NCBI RefSeq assembly: GCF_012034205.1
Contig: NZ_JAATEM010000024.1
Location: 1-64,000 of the forward strand
Reading direction: 5' to 3'
DNA length: 64,000 bases
From: Streptomyces composti
GTDB lineage: Bacteria > Actinomycetota > Actinomycetes > Streptomycetales > Streptomycetaceae
Shown: piece by piece, positions 1-7,133 of the stretch
How positions within the stretch are numbered: position 1 is the first letter of the stretch
Layout of the letters: each line of letters begins with the position of its first letter
The notes under the pieces: model-generated
The model's input: the letters and a program-made list of their open reading frames with translations, nothing else
The model's database searches: none
Told to the model about the DNA's origin: nothing
Made by a program: the position numbers and the translations under genes

Positions 1-340
1 TAGGGATCGTCGCCGGCTTGCTCCCTTGACCTGCCGCCGTTGTCGTGGAGCCGCGGACACCTCCCGTCGCCACGGTCACCGGCGCCTTCGACTCACCAGC
101 AGCCGTGCGCCCACGTACCGGATGCTCCGGATGATGACCGTGCTGCAGGTAGAACCGCCCTGCCTCGGTAACTTCCGCCCGCCAGCCGCCACCCCGGCGG
201 CTCACCGTCACGAGACCTCGATCACGCAGCGCATAGGTTGACCGCCGCATGCCCTGGTCCTGGGCGCCGGGATCGTCACCCGCAGCCAGTTTCCTGAGAA
301 GCGTGAGTTGTCGATCGTTCAACGCTGTCCAGCGATACAT
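1..340 (-). CDS. Partial HTH/winged-helix-type small DNA-binding protein, C-terminus beyond left edge
   Basis: An open frame runs leftward from an ATG at 340 and leaves the window without a stop, so at least 113 residues are seen. The start reads MYRWTALNDRQLTLLRK, followed by an alternating helix pattern, then TYALRDRGLVTVSRRGGGW and an AEVTEAGRFYLQHGHHP segment. The order of helix, recognition-type helix (STYALRDRG), two-stranded wing and EVTxAGRFYLxHGHHP is that of small winged-helix proteins common in Streptomyces, often near mobile elements. A basic, low-complexity tail follows. No strong ribosome binding site is visible. It lies on the element side of the tRNA fragment at 973-1020. The DNA-binding role is inferred; the reading frame itself is clear. 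Confidence 0.6.
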   Translation of the reverse strand, partial: MYRWTALNDRQLTLLRKLAAGDDPGAQDQGMRRSTYALRDRGLVTVSRRGGGWRAEVTEAGRFYLQHGHHPEHPVRGRTAAGESKAPVTVATGGVRGSTTTAAGQGSKPATIP

Positions 341-369
341 GCGACAAGTCCACAAGGAAACAAGGCGGG

Positions 370-540
370 TCACAAGTGGCCGTCGATGCCCACGACCAGG
401 GTGTCAGCACCCAGCCAGGCGAACATGCTCGCCCCGGTCGGGGCCGACGTCGGTACCTTCGTCCGCAGGTCGCTGACCAGAGCCGGCCGTCGAGGGTGAT
501 GTCGAAGGCTTGGAGCGCGGCCTTCCGCCGCACAGATCCG
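370..540 (-). pseudogene. Frameshifted C-terminal gene fragment
   Basis: On the minus strand one frame reads RKAALQAFDITLDGR, and the next frame then reads LVSDLRTKVPTSAPTG and FAWLGADTLVVGIDGHL before a TGA at 370-372. The two parts join into one continuous protein-like sequence if a single missing base is restored near 480. This suggests a decayed gene with a one-base deletion whose end lies 29 nt upstream of the gene starting at 340. I do not recognise the family. Nothing coding-like could be followed upstream of about 540. It may be a remnant of the same integrated element as its neighbour. Confidence 0.35.
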
Positions 541-829
541 CACTCCGGCCTGTCAGTAGTCGCGCAGCGCGGACGGTGATGACCCAATCGATCAACGGGG
601 TAGGCTGAAGCACGACGGCTGACCTGCCAAAAGCCGCGATGCTCCACCTCCGGGCACAGGAGGAGAGAACTCGGTGCGCCGCTAAAGAACTCCGCTGCGC
701 TCAAGATCAGGTAGACCGTCTCTCGCTGCGGCGACCAGCGCCTTCGCGAACGGGACGGTGCCGCAGCCATCTCACTGCGTGCTCATGGGTCCGGCATAGG
801 GACCTTCCAGGGACCCGAACGGTGCCGAG
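541..829. other. Non-coding stretch without recognisable genes
   Basis: Several short overlapping open frames exist here on both strands, but none has a ribosome binding site, a recognisable protein signature or consistent third-position GC bias. I see no gene, RNA or mobile-element end in it. It probably belongs to the degraded element remnant that ends at the tRNA fragment. Confidence 0.4.
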
Positions 830-878
830 GGGCCCGCAAGGGGCCGGAAGGGGCCGGAAGGGGCCGGAAGAATCAGGA
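830..878. repeat. Tandem decamer GGGGCCGGAA array
   Basis: Three exact head-to-tail copies of the decamer GGGGCCGGAA start at 840, 850 and 860. A degenerate copy (GGGGCCCGCAA) precedes them and an AATCAGGAAGG tail follows. The array is non-coding and lies about 100 nt upstream of the tRNA fragment. Function is unknown. Confidence 0.8.
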
Positions 879-972
879 AGGGCTCGGGGCTCAGACGTAT
901 GGCAGCACGGCTCTGACCTGCGGAAATAGGAAGTGCGGGGCAGGGTCAGGAAGATCACGGACGATCCTCAAA

Positions 973-1020
973 GGACTCATAATCCGTCGGCCGTGGGTTC
1001 GAGTCCCACCCGCCCCACCA
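973..1020 (+). other. 3' fragment of a CAU-anticodon tRNA, candidate attachment-site scar
   Basis: The sequence has the 3' half of a tRNA: half of an anticodon stem (GGA), the loop CTCATAA with anticodon CAT, the closing TCC, a short variable region, a perfect T arm (GTGGG-TTCGAGT-CCCAC), the 3' acceptor strand CCGCCCC, discriminator A and encoded CCA. No D arm, T8 or D-loop GG lies upstream, and the preceding GGGGCAG only roughly matches the acceptor, so this is not a working tRNA. The anticodon suits tRNA-Met or tRNA-Ile2. Actinomycete integrative elements recombine into tRNA 3' ends and leave such a partial copy at one border. By that logic the element lies to the left and chromosome to the right. 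Confidence 0.7.
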
Positions 1021-1022
1021 CT

Positions 1023-1062
1023 CACTACGCGGGAAGCCTGCACACTACGCGGGAAGCCCGCG
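1023..1062 (+). terminator. Tandem hairpins after the tRNA fragment
   Basis: The 16-mer CACTACGCGGGAAGCC occurs twice, at 1023 and 1043. Each copy forms a small GC hairpin: GCGGG-AAG-CCTGC, and the stronger CGCGGG-AAG-CCCGCG at 1048-1062. There is no U-tract, as is usual in Streptomyces. They probably served as the terminator of the original tRNA gene. Confidence 0.5.
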
Positions 1063-1359
1063 GAACCCAAGAACGGGGGACACCACTCCAAGGTGGTCCC
1101 CCTCGTTCATCCGTTCACCAGGGTCCAGTGGACCCACAGTGGACGCGGGGACGATGCAGTGGACAGAAGCGCCCTCACGCCGCCTTCCACACCCTTTCGG
1201 AGCCCGGAGACCGTAGCGGGACGCCCCATGGACTCCGACCTCACGGAGGCAGCTGCCGGAGAGGCCCGGCAGAGCTACGTCGCCGGTCGCCGGATAGCGT
1301 ACGAGGCTCTTCGGTCTCGCAGGTGAGCTCAGCAGCCTCACAGGAACCGGTGAGCACCG
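1063..1359. other. Intergenic region with a perfect inverted repeat
   Basis: No convincing gene is present. GGGTCC-AGT-GGACCC at 1121-1135 is a perfect inverted repeat with 6-nt arms and could be an operator or hairpin for the gene starting at 1360. A short open frame at 1228-1326 has no ribosome binding site. Confidence 0.4.
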
Positions 1360-2544
1360 ATGCCCATACACACGCGGCAGAGGAGGCCGGCGATCATCGC
1401 GGCCGGTGCCCTTGTCGTGATCGCCGCTCGCGTCTCCCTGCACTGCTGGTGGAACACGAATGTTCTGGGCGCGGAGGCCTTCTGCGACGGCAGGCTGGAC
1501 TCCGGCGATGTGCAGGAAGCTCTCGACTCGCCGGGGCGAGTGTCCGAGGTGCGCGTGCGCGTCCCATCCGACCGGCCCGAGTTCGAATGTTCCGTCAGCC
1601 GCACCAGCCGGTTCGTCGGGGGCGAGGACCAGCAGCTGACTCTCACGACCGCCAACGAGCAGGGGGCGTTCCCCTGCACCACTGCCGTCTGGAAGAACCC
1701 TGCGGCCAGGTCCTACTTCACCAACGGTGTCACGGGGGCCGTGTCGGAGGCCGGCGGCTACCTGGTGCTGCCCAAGGCCTGCTGGGACACAGTGGGCGAT
1801 ATCCAGGGGAGTCGTGTCGTCGGGCCGGACCCGGAAACGGTGGCCACTGTCGAGGTCACCGTGACGCAGGAATCGGCCGACCGGGCGGGTCCGGCCCGCC
1901 TGCTGACGCGGACGGCTCGGAAGGTGGCCGGGGAAGCGGGCTGCAGCACGCCGGAGCTGGCACGGAATCCCAGCCTCTCCGCCCCTTCGGAGCCGCGGAG
2001 CACTGTTCCGCGGAGCGTGTGCGGTCTGCCCGGCTTCTCACTACCCGGGGACGCCCTCGTCGAGGGCGTGGCCGAGGTGGTGGGGCGGGAGCAGGTGAAC
2101 AGCGACAGTGTGCACACATGGGCCTGTGACCTGGACCTCGCGGGCAAGGGGAACGCCGCGGTGTTGTTCGTGACCACGTCCGAAGCCGCCGTCGTCGAAG
2201 CGGCCCTCCGCGAGCCGGGTGCCATGCGGAAGCTGCCCGCGGACACCGGATTCGCGGCCACCGAGCAGGCCGTTCTTCACTGCGAGGGCGAAGACGTCTA
2301 CTTCGGCGCGCGATGGAACGACGGTTACCGGAGGGTGCTTCTGGACAGCACGCATCACTCCCCGGCGAGATACGCCGAGGTCAGGCGGGGCGCGTTCCAG
2401 AACTTCCTCGATGCAGCCGCCGGATTTCGCTCCTGTCCGCGCGTCACCCTCCCCGCGAGCACCCAGAGTTCGGTGAACCGCAGCCCTCGAATGGTCCTTG
2501 GGACCGTGGCTGACGCGTGGTCAGCGGTCCATGGGCGAAGCTAA
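1360..2544 (+). CDS. Membrane-anchored or secreted hypothetical protein
   Basis: A 394-residue protein with a basic N-terminus (MPIHTRQRR) and one hydrophobic segment at about residues 10-27, so it is probably a single-pass membrane or exported protein with the rest outside the cell. The remainder is acidic, soluble-looking and contains about ten scattered cysteines that could form disulphides; no catalytic motif is recognisable. It resembles the large group of Streptomyces secreted hypotheticals but I cannot name a family. The ATG at 1360 lacks a good ribosome binding site, so the start is uncertain. Its 3' end overlaps the convergent STAS-ANTAR gene by 4 nt. Confidence 0.7.
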   Translation: MPIHTRQRRPAIIAAGALVVIAARVSLHCWWNTNVLGAEAFCDGRLDSGDVQEALDSPGRVSEVRVRVPSDRPEFECSVSRTSRFVGGEDQQLTLTTANEQGAFPCTTAVWKNPAARSYFTNGVTGAVSEAGGYLVLPKACWDTVGDIQGSRVVGPDPETVATVEVTVTQESADRAGPARLLTRTARKVAGEAGCSTPELARNPSLSAPSEPRSTVPRSVCGLPGFSLPGDALVEGVAEVVGREQVNSDSVHTWACDLDLAGKGNAAVLFVTTSEAAVVEAALREPGAMRKLPADTGFAATEQAVLHCEGEDVYFGARWNDGYRRVLLDSTHHSPARYAEVRRGAFQNFLDAAAGFRSCPRVTLPASTQSSVNRSPRMVLGTVADAWSAVHGRS

Positions 2545-3200
2545 CGGGGGCGGCCCGTCAGGGCTTTGGACAGGGCCTGGCGGATGCCGTCCGGGGGGTC
2601 GGAGTCGGTGGCGGTCTCGTCGGGGGTGAGTGCCGCGGCGATCTCGGGGAGGGTGCTGCCGGCGAGGCGGGCGGCCTCGCGCAGGACGTCCCACGCCTCG
2701 TCAGAAGTGCAGCCGTAGCGGGCCATCAGGATGCCGCGGGCGCGGTCGACGAGGGGGCGGGCGGCGACGGCGTCGCGGAACTGCTCGGTCTCCGACTGCA
2801 GGGTGTGGGCCTGCTCCGCGTCGGGGGCCGGGCGTGGCGGGACCACGCGGGGCGGCTGGTTGAGCGGGTCGGCGGGGTCCAGGCCGGCTGACTCCAGCAT
2901 GCGCCGGGGCTGGCCGTTCCAGCGGGTGGCCGTCACCGGCAGGGAGCGGCGCCGGGCGAAGTCGCGCAGGACGTCCAGGAAGCGGAGACCCGCCGTGTCC
3001 ATGAAGTGGACGCCGCTCATGTCGACGTCCACCCGGGCCGTGCCGGCGGGCAGCCGGGCGAGCGTGCCGGCCAGGGACCGCACGCAGCCCTGGCCCAGCA
3101 TGCCGCAGGGGGTGAGCAGGGCCCGGTCCCCGTCCATGCGGGCGCCGATGACCAAGGTGTCGAGCCTTCCCGGGAATGGGGGTGGTGCCGAGGAGGTCAT
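2541..3200 (-). CDS. STAS-ANTAR domain regulatory protein
   Basis: A 219-residue protein starting at the ATG at 3200; the open frame continues 66 codons further up but that part looks non-coding. Residues about 15-115 form a STAS (anti-anti-sigma) domain with the strand-turn DVDMSGVHFMDTAGLRFL, where the usual regulatory Ser position reads Asp-Thr. Residues about 139-192 form an ANTAR RNA-binding domain (EQFRDAVAARP, VDRARGILMARYGCTSDEAW), the fold used for transcription antitermination. Coupling STAS to ANTAR suggests that partner switching controls RNA binding. It is divergent from the MEDS/HATPase kinase gene next door, which is a plausible partner. Family assignment is firm; the pairing is inference. 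Confidence 0.85.
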   Translation of the reverse strand: MTSSAPPPFPGRLDTLVIGARMDGDRALLTPCGMLGQGCVRSLAGTLARLPAGTARVDVDMSGVHFMDTAGLRFLDVLRDFARRRSLPVTATRWNGQPRRMLESAGLDPADPLNQPPRVVPPRPAPDAEQAHTLQSETEQFRDAVAARPLVDRARGILMARYGCTSDEAWDVLREAARLAGSTLPEIAAALTPDETATDSDPPDGIRQALSKALTGRPR

Positions 3201-3381
3201 GTCACCGCCTGGTCGCTGGGGAGGTCCTTCCGGGGCAGGGGCCGTGCACATGCGTCGTCCGTGCCGTCCCTGTCCTGCTGGGATGCGCCTGCCCCTTTCT
3301 GGACGGACTACACGTACGGGTGGGTATGAGGTGGGCCCGACGGGGTATACGCGCGAGCGTTCCCGACGTGAGGAGACGGGC

Positions 3382-4401
3382 TTGGGTACCGACGGCACGG
3401 GCGGGGTTCCGCCGTGCGCGGCCGGGGCCGGGGCGGAGGCCGGGCAGGAGCCCTCGGATCCCTTCGTCCACCTCGCGTCCTTCTACCGGGACGAGCGGCA
3501 GTACGTCGACGGCACCGTGTCCTTCGCGCGGGAGGGGCTCGCCGCCGGTGAGGCGGTCGCGCTGGCCGTGCCGGGGGAGAGGCTGCGGCTGGTCAGGGGC
3601 GCCCTCGGAGCGGATGCGGGGCGGGTGCGGCTGCTGGACATGCGGGAGGCCGGGCGCAATCCCGGGCGGATCATCCCCGGGGTGCTGCACAAGTTCGCCG
3701 ACACCCAGCCGGAGGGACGGCGGGTGCGGATCGTGGGCGAGCCGGTGTGGCCCGGGCGCTCAGCGCGGGAGTATCCGGCCTGTGCGCAGCACGAGGCGCT
3801 GATCAACGCGGCCTTCCGGGGCCGTGCGGTCACCATCCTGTGCCCCTATGACGAGCGGCGGCTGCCCGAACGGGCGCTCGTGGACGCGCGGGCCACTCAT
3901 CCGGTCGTGATCCCGGCGGGCTCGCGGGCGCGGCGGCCGAGCGGGGCGTACGCGCCCGAGGAGGTCGTCGCGCGGTACAACGTGCCGTTGCCGCTGGTCA
4001 CGGGGGCGCTGACGCTGCCGTTCGTGGCGGGGACGCTCACCCGGGTGCGGCACGCCGCCGCGGACGAGGGGCGGCGGCTCGGGCTCACCGGCATGCGGCT
4101 GGAGGACCTGGCGCTGGCCGCGGCTGAGCTGACCACCAACAGTGTGGTGCACGGCGGCGGGACAGGGGTGCTGCGGGTGTGGGCGGACGGCGGGGACGTG
4201 CTGTGCGAGGTGCGTGACCGAGGGCGGCTCATCGATCCGCTCGCCGGGCGCCGGCCACCGGTGCGCGGACGGAGCGGCGGGCGCGGGCTGCTGCTGGTCC
4301 ATCTGATCGCCGACCTGGTGCGCGTGCACACCGGGAAGGAGGGCACGACGATCCGCTGCTGGTTCGCGCGCCGAGGCCGGGGCACCGAGTCGGGTCGGTG
4401 A
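3382..4401 (+). CDS. MEDS-domain anti-sigma factor kinase (HATPase_c)
   Basis: The start is taken as TTG at 3382 because AGGAG lies 6 nt upstream; this gives 339 residues. The N-terminal half (about 25-190) is a MEDS sensor domain, recognisable from FVHLASFYRDERQYV, VSFAREGLAAGEAVALAVP and the GRNPGRIIPG segment. The C-terminal part (about 215-330) is an RsbW/SpoIIAB-type ATPase with the N-box ELTTNSVVHG, DRG and RGLLLVH motifs. Proteins of this kind bind and inhibit sigma factors or phosphorylate STAS antagonists. MEDS domains are thought to sense small ligands such as hydrocarbons. The divergent STAS-ANTAR gene 181 nt away is a likely partner. It ends 7 nt from the convergent mbl gene. Confidence 0.88.
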   Translation: MGTDGTGGVPPCAAGAGAEAGQEPSDPFVHLASFYRDERQYVDGTVSFAREGLAAGEAVALAVPGERLRLVRGALGADAGRVRLLDMREAGRNPGRIIPGVLHKFADTQPEGRRVRIVGEPVWPGRSAREYPACAQHEALINAAFRGRAVTILCPYDERRLPERALVDARATHPVVIPAGSRARRPSGAYAPEEVVARYNVPLPLVTGALTLPFVAGTLTRVRHAAADEGRRLGLTGMRLEDLALAAAELTTNSVVHGGGTGVLRVWADGGDVLCEVRDRGRLIDPLAGRRPPVRGRSGGRGLLLVHLIADLVRVHTGKEGTTIRCWFARRGRGTESGR

Positions 4402-4408
4402 GTGCAGG

Positions 4409-5446
4409 TCAGGTCGCCAGGGGAGCCAGCTCCAGCGGGGTGATCCTGCCCTCGAGCATGGCGCCCAGGCCCTGCACGGCGCACACGTCGGGGCGGTCGG
4501 CGATGTGCACCGGCATGCCGGTCGCCTCCCGCAGCATCTGGTCGAGACCCGGAAGCAGGGCGCTGCCGCCGACCATCATGATGCCCCGGTCCGCGAGGTC
4601 GGCGACCAGATCCGGCGGGCAGTTGCGCAGCACCTTGCCGATGCCGTCGAGGACGGCGGTGAGCGGGGTCTGGATGGCCTGCCGCACCGCCGCCGTGTCC
4701 ACCTTGACCGAGCGGGCGAGACCGGTGGCGACGTCCCTGCCGTGGATCTCCGTGGACTCGGGGCCCTGCGGGGTGAGGCCGTTGCCGGACAGGGCGAGCT
4801 GCAGGGGCCGTACCGACTGGCTGGGCAGCATCAGCTCGTGCTGGTGACGCAGGTGCTGCACGATCGCGTTGTCCACCGCGTCACCGCCGACCGGGATCCG
4901 CTCGGCGGTCACGATCGAACCGAGCGACAGCACCGCCACCTGGGTGGCCGCCGCCCCGCACACCATGATCATGGTCGCCTCGGGGCGCTCCACCGGCAGA
5001 CCGCAGCCGACGGCAGCGGCGATCAGCGTGTCCACCAGCTCCACCCGGCGGGCGCCGAGGCCCACCAGGGTCTCGATCGCGGCGCGCCGGGCGAGCGGGT
5101 CGGCGTCGTGCGGGATGCAGGCGGCGGCGCGCAGCCTGGGCCTGCGCCGCAGATTGCGGCGGATCCGGTCGCCGAGCAGATGCCGCAGCATGCGCTGCGC
5201 CATCTCGATGTCGACGACCGTGCCGCCGGAGACCGGCCGGACCACCCGGATGTAGCCCGGGGTCCGCCCGGTCATCTTCTCCGCCAACTCGCCCACCGCG
5301 ATCAGCGCGCCGGTGCGGGTGTTGACGGCGGCGGCGGAGGGCTGGTCGACGACGAGCCCGGCACCCTTGACGTACACCCGGGTACGGGCCGCGCCCAGGT
5401 CGACGGCGAAGTGGCAGCGGCGCAACTGCTCCAGACTGGCGGTCAC
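4409..5446 (-). CDS. mbl: MreB/Mbl-family actin-like cytoskeletal protein
   Basis: A 345-residue MreB-family protein. The start is GTG at 5446, with GGGAGG 8 nt upstream. The actin-fold nucleotide signature is visible at the N-terminus (HFAVDLGAARTRVYVKG), followed by the region matching MreB's VRPVSGGTVVDIEMAQRML, and the second phosphate/adenosine motif near the C-terminus (MMVGGSALLPGLDQML). These proteins polymerise at the membrane; in Streptomyces, MreB and Mbl are needed for spore-wall integrity rather than tip growth. Its neighbours (matB region) match the S. coelicolor mbl (SCO2451) neighbourhood from memory, which favours Mbl over the main MreB of the mre operon. Its 5' leader contains the repeat array at 5577-5760. 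Confidence 0.82.
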   Translation of the reverse strand: MTASLEQLRRCHFAVDLGAARTRVYVKGAGLVVDQPSAAAVNTRTGALIAVGELAEKMTGRTPGYIRVVRPVSGGTVVDIEMAQRMLRHLLGDRIRRNLRRRPRLRAAACIPHDADPLARRAAIETLVGLGARRVELVDTLIAAAVGCGLPVERPEATMIMVCGAAATQVAVLSLGSIVTAERIPVGGDAVDNAIVQHLRHQHELMLPSQSVRPLQLALSGNGLTPQGPESTEIHGRDVATGLARSVKVDTAAVRQAIQTPLTAVLDGIGKVLRNCPPDLVADLADRGIMMVGGSALLPGLDQMLREATGMPVHIADRPDVCAVQGLGAMLEGRITPLELAPLAT

Positions 5447-5576
5447 GGCAGAACCTCCCGAGTGCACGGACCGGCGGCCCGCCGGATGGCGAACCTCACC
5501 GCCATCGTGCGCGGCTGCAGCAGCGGGCGCCCTTCATGGGGGGCCGGGCGGGGGGCCGCTGAATGGGGGTCACCTT

Positions 5577-5760
5577 TTCCGGCGAACCCCGGAGAACCCC
5601 GGAGAAACCCCGGGCGGCCCCGGAGAACTCCGGCGAACCTCGGAGACTTTGGCGAACCCCGGAGAACGCCGAGGACTTCGGAGAACCCCGGAGAACTCCG
5701 GGGCGCCGAGAAGTGCCGAAGAGCGCCGCACAGCGCCCGGGAAAACAGAGAACTCCGGGG
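5577..5760. repeat. GGAGAAC-rich degenerate repeat array between matB operon and mbl
   Basis: About seven copies of GGAGAAC or GGAGAAA (at 5591, 5601, 5622, 5661, 5680, 5690 and near 5749) are spaced mostly in multiples of 10 nt and flanked by C- and G-runs. Several copies make hairpins, the best being CCCCGGAG-AA-CTCCGGGG at 5686-5703 with 8-bp arms. The array lies between the end of the carboxyltransferase gene and the mbl start, all transcribed leftward. It could terminate the matB operon or structure the mbl leader. Open frames across it are low-complexity artefacts. The 337-nt gap holds nothing else I can identify. Confidence 0.75.
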
Positions 5761-5783
5761 CCCCCGGCGACCGTCCTCGCAGG

Positions 5784-7133
5784 TCAAGGGCTCCCGCCCC
5801 GGATCCCGCGCACCACCCCCAGAGCCGTCAGATCCTGCGGGCGCAGCCGGAGTTGACCGGCCGTCGACTCGATCTCGGTGAGCGGGCGCTTGAGGATCGC
5901 GGCCGCGAGCTCCGGAGCGATCACCGAGAAGTAACTGCCGGGCGTGGCCCAGGTGTTGCCGGGCGCGGCCAGCGCCAGCGCGCCGCCGGAGCCGCCCTCG
6001 CCGATGACCAGCGTGGTGACGGGCGTGCGGGCGGCGGCCACCGCGCCGAACAGCTCGGCGATCGCCGGGCCCGCGCCCTGCCGTTCCGCCTCCGCGTCAT
6101 TGGCCGCGCCCGGCGTGTCCACCAGCGTCAGCACCGGGATGCCCAGCCGGTCCGCGAGGCGGATCAGCCGCGCGGCCGTCCGGTAGCCGGCGGGCCTGGT
6201 CGCCGCCCCGGTCTGCGCGGCGTAGGCGACGGTACGGCCCCGGTGCTCGCCGAAGCCGCACAGCATCCCGTCGGGGTCGGTGCCCCCGCAGCGGTCGCCG
6301 CTGATCGGCAGCCGGCGGGCGAAGTAGGCGTCCAGATAGGCGTGCGCGCGGGGACGCCGCGGGGAGCGTGCCCTGCGCACCGCGTCCCAGCCGGTGGCCG
6401 GCAGGGTGGTGTCGCCGAGGGCGGCGGGAACGGGGGCGGGCTCGACCGGCCCGCCGGCCCGCCCCGCGGACAGCAGGCGCAGCCAGGCCGCCAGGGTGTC
6501 CCGCAGCTCCTCCGGGCGCACCACGGCGTCCGCCGAGCCCGCCGCCACCTGCGCCTCGGCCGTGTAGGCCGCCGGGTCGGCGTCCGGGGGCCGCACCCGC
6601 GAGCCGGCGAAGCCGACCTGGGCGCCGGGCAGGGCCAGCACGATGTCGGCGCCCGCGCCGAGGGTGGCCCAGCCGCCCCCGGTCGTGGGGTCGCGCAGCA
6701 CCGCGATCTGGGGCAGGCCCGCCTCGCGGGTGAGCGCCGACTCGCGGGCCACGCGCTGAAGCTGCGTCAGGGCGAGCATGCCCTCCTGCATCCGGCTGCC
6801 GCCGGTGGCGACCAGCGGCACCACCGGCAGTCGCTGCTCGCGGGCGTGCGTGTACGCCGCGACCAGCCGGTCGCCGGTGCGCTCCCCGAGGGAGCCGCCC
6901 AGATAGCCGAACTCGAACGCGATCAGCACGGCACGGGTGCCGCCGACGCGGGCGGTGCCGCAGACCACCGACTCCTGCTCCCCGGTGCGCTCGGCGGCAC
7001 GGGCGCGGGCGCCGTCGTAGCCCGGCCAGCCGAGCGGGCCGTCTGGCGGTGACCGCCGGGCGGGGGCGGGCAGTTCGGTGAAGTCGTCGGTGACCAGGGC
7101 GAGGGTCTCGCGCGCGGAGAGACCGTCAGCCAT
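5784..7133 (-). CDS. Acetyl-CoA carboxylase-type carboxyltransferase, fused beta and alpha halves
   Basis: A 449-residue crotonase-fold carboxyltransferase carrying both halves in one chain. The beta-like half shows the AccD signature GGSRMQEGML at about 110-120, and the alpha-like half shows the AccA signature GEGGSGGALALA near residue 378 followed by SYFSVIAPELAAAILKR. No zinc finger and no biotin-carrier or biotin-carboxylase domain are present, so it would need partner subunits or act as a decarboxylase-type transferase on malonyl-CoA. It starts at ATG 7133 inside the matB stop (8-nt overlap), which implies translational coupling with malonyl-CoA synthetase. Actual substrate and direction are unknown. 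Confidence 0.8.
   Translation of the reverse strand: MADGLSARETLALVTDDFTELPAPARRSPPDGPLGWPGYDGARARAAERTGEQESVVCGTARVGGTRAVLIAFEFGYLGGSLGERTGDRLVAAYTHAREQRLPVVPLVATGGSRMQEGMLALTQLQRVARESALTREAGLPQIAVLRDPTTGGGWATLGAGADIVLALPGAQVGFAGSRVRPPDADPAAYTAEAQVAAGSADAVVRPEELRDTLAAWLRLLSAGRAGGPVEPAPVPAALGDTTLPATGWDAVRRARSPRRPRAHAYLDAYFARRLPISGDRCGGTDPDGMLCGFGEHRGRTVAYAAQTGAATRPAGYRTAARLIRLADRLGIPVLTLVDTPGAANDAEAERQGAGPAIAELFGAVAAARTPVTTLVIGEGGSGGALALAAPGNTWATPGSYFSVIAPELAAAILKRPLTEIESTAGQLRLRPQDLTALGVVRGIRGGSP

Noticed and set aside
937..1020. Complete tRNA gene
   Set aside because: The upstream part lacks a D arm, T8 and conserved GG; GGGGCAG pairs imperfectly with the acceptor, so only a 3' fragment is supported.
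1228..1326. Small open frame starting ATG GAC TCC
   Set aside because: No ribosome binding site and no homology signal; left as intergenic DNA.
5443..5787. Minus-strand open frame across the GGAGAAC array
   Set aside because: Made of repeat-encoded low-complexity sequence with no start signal; treated as repeat DNA.
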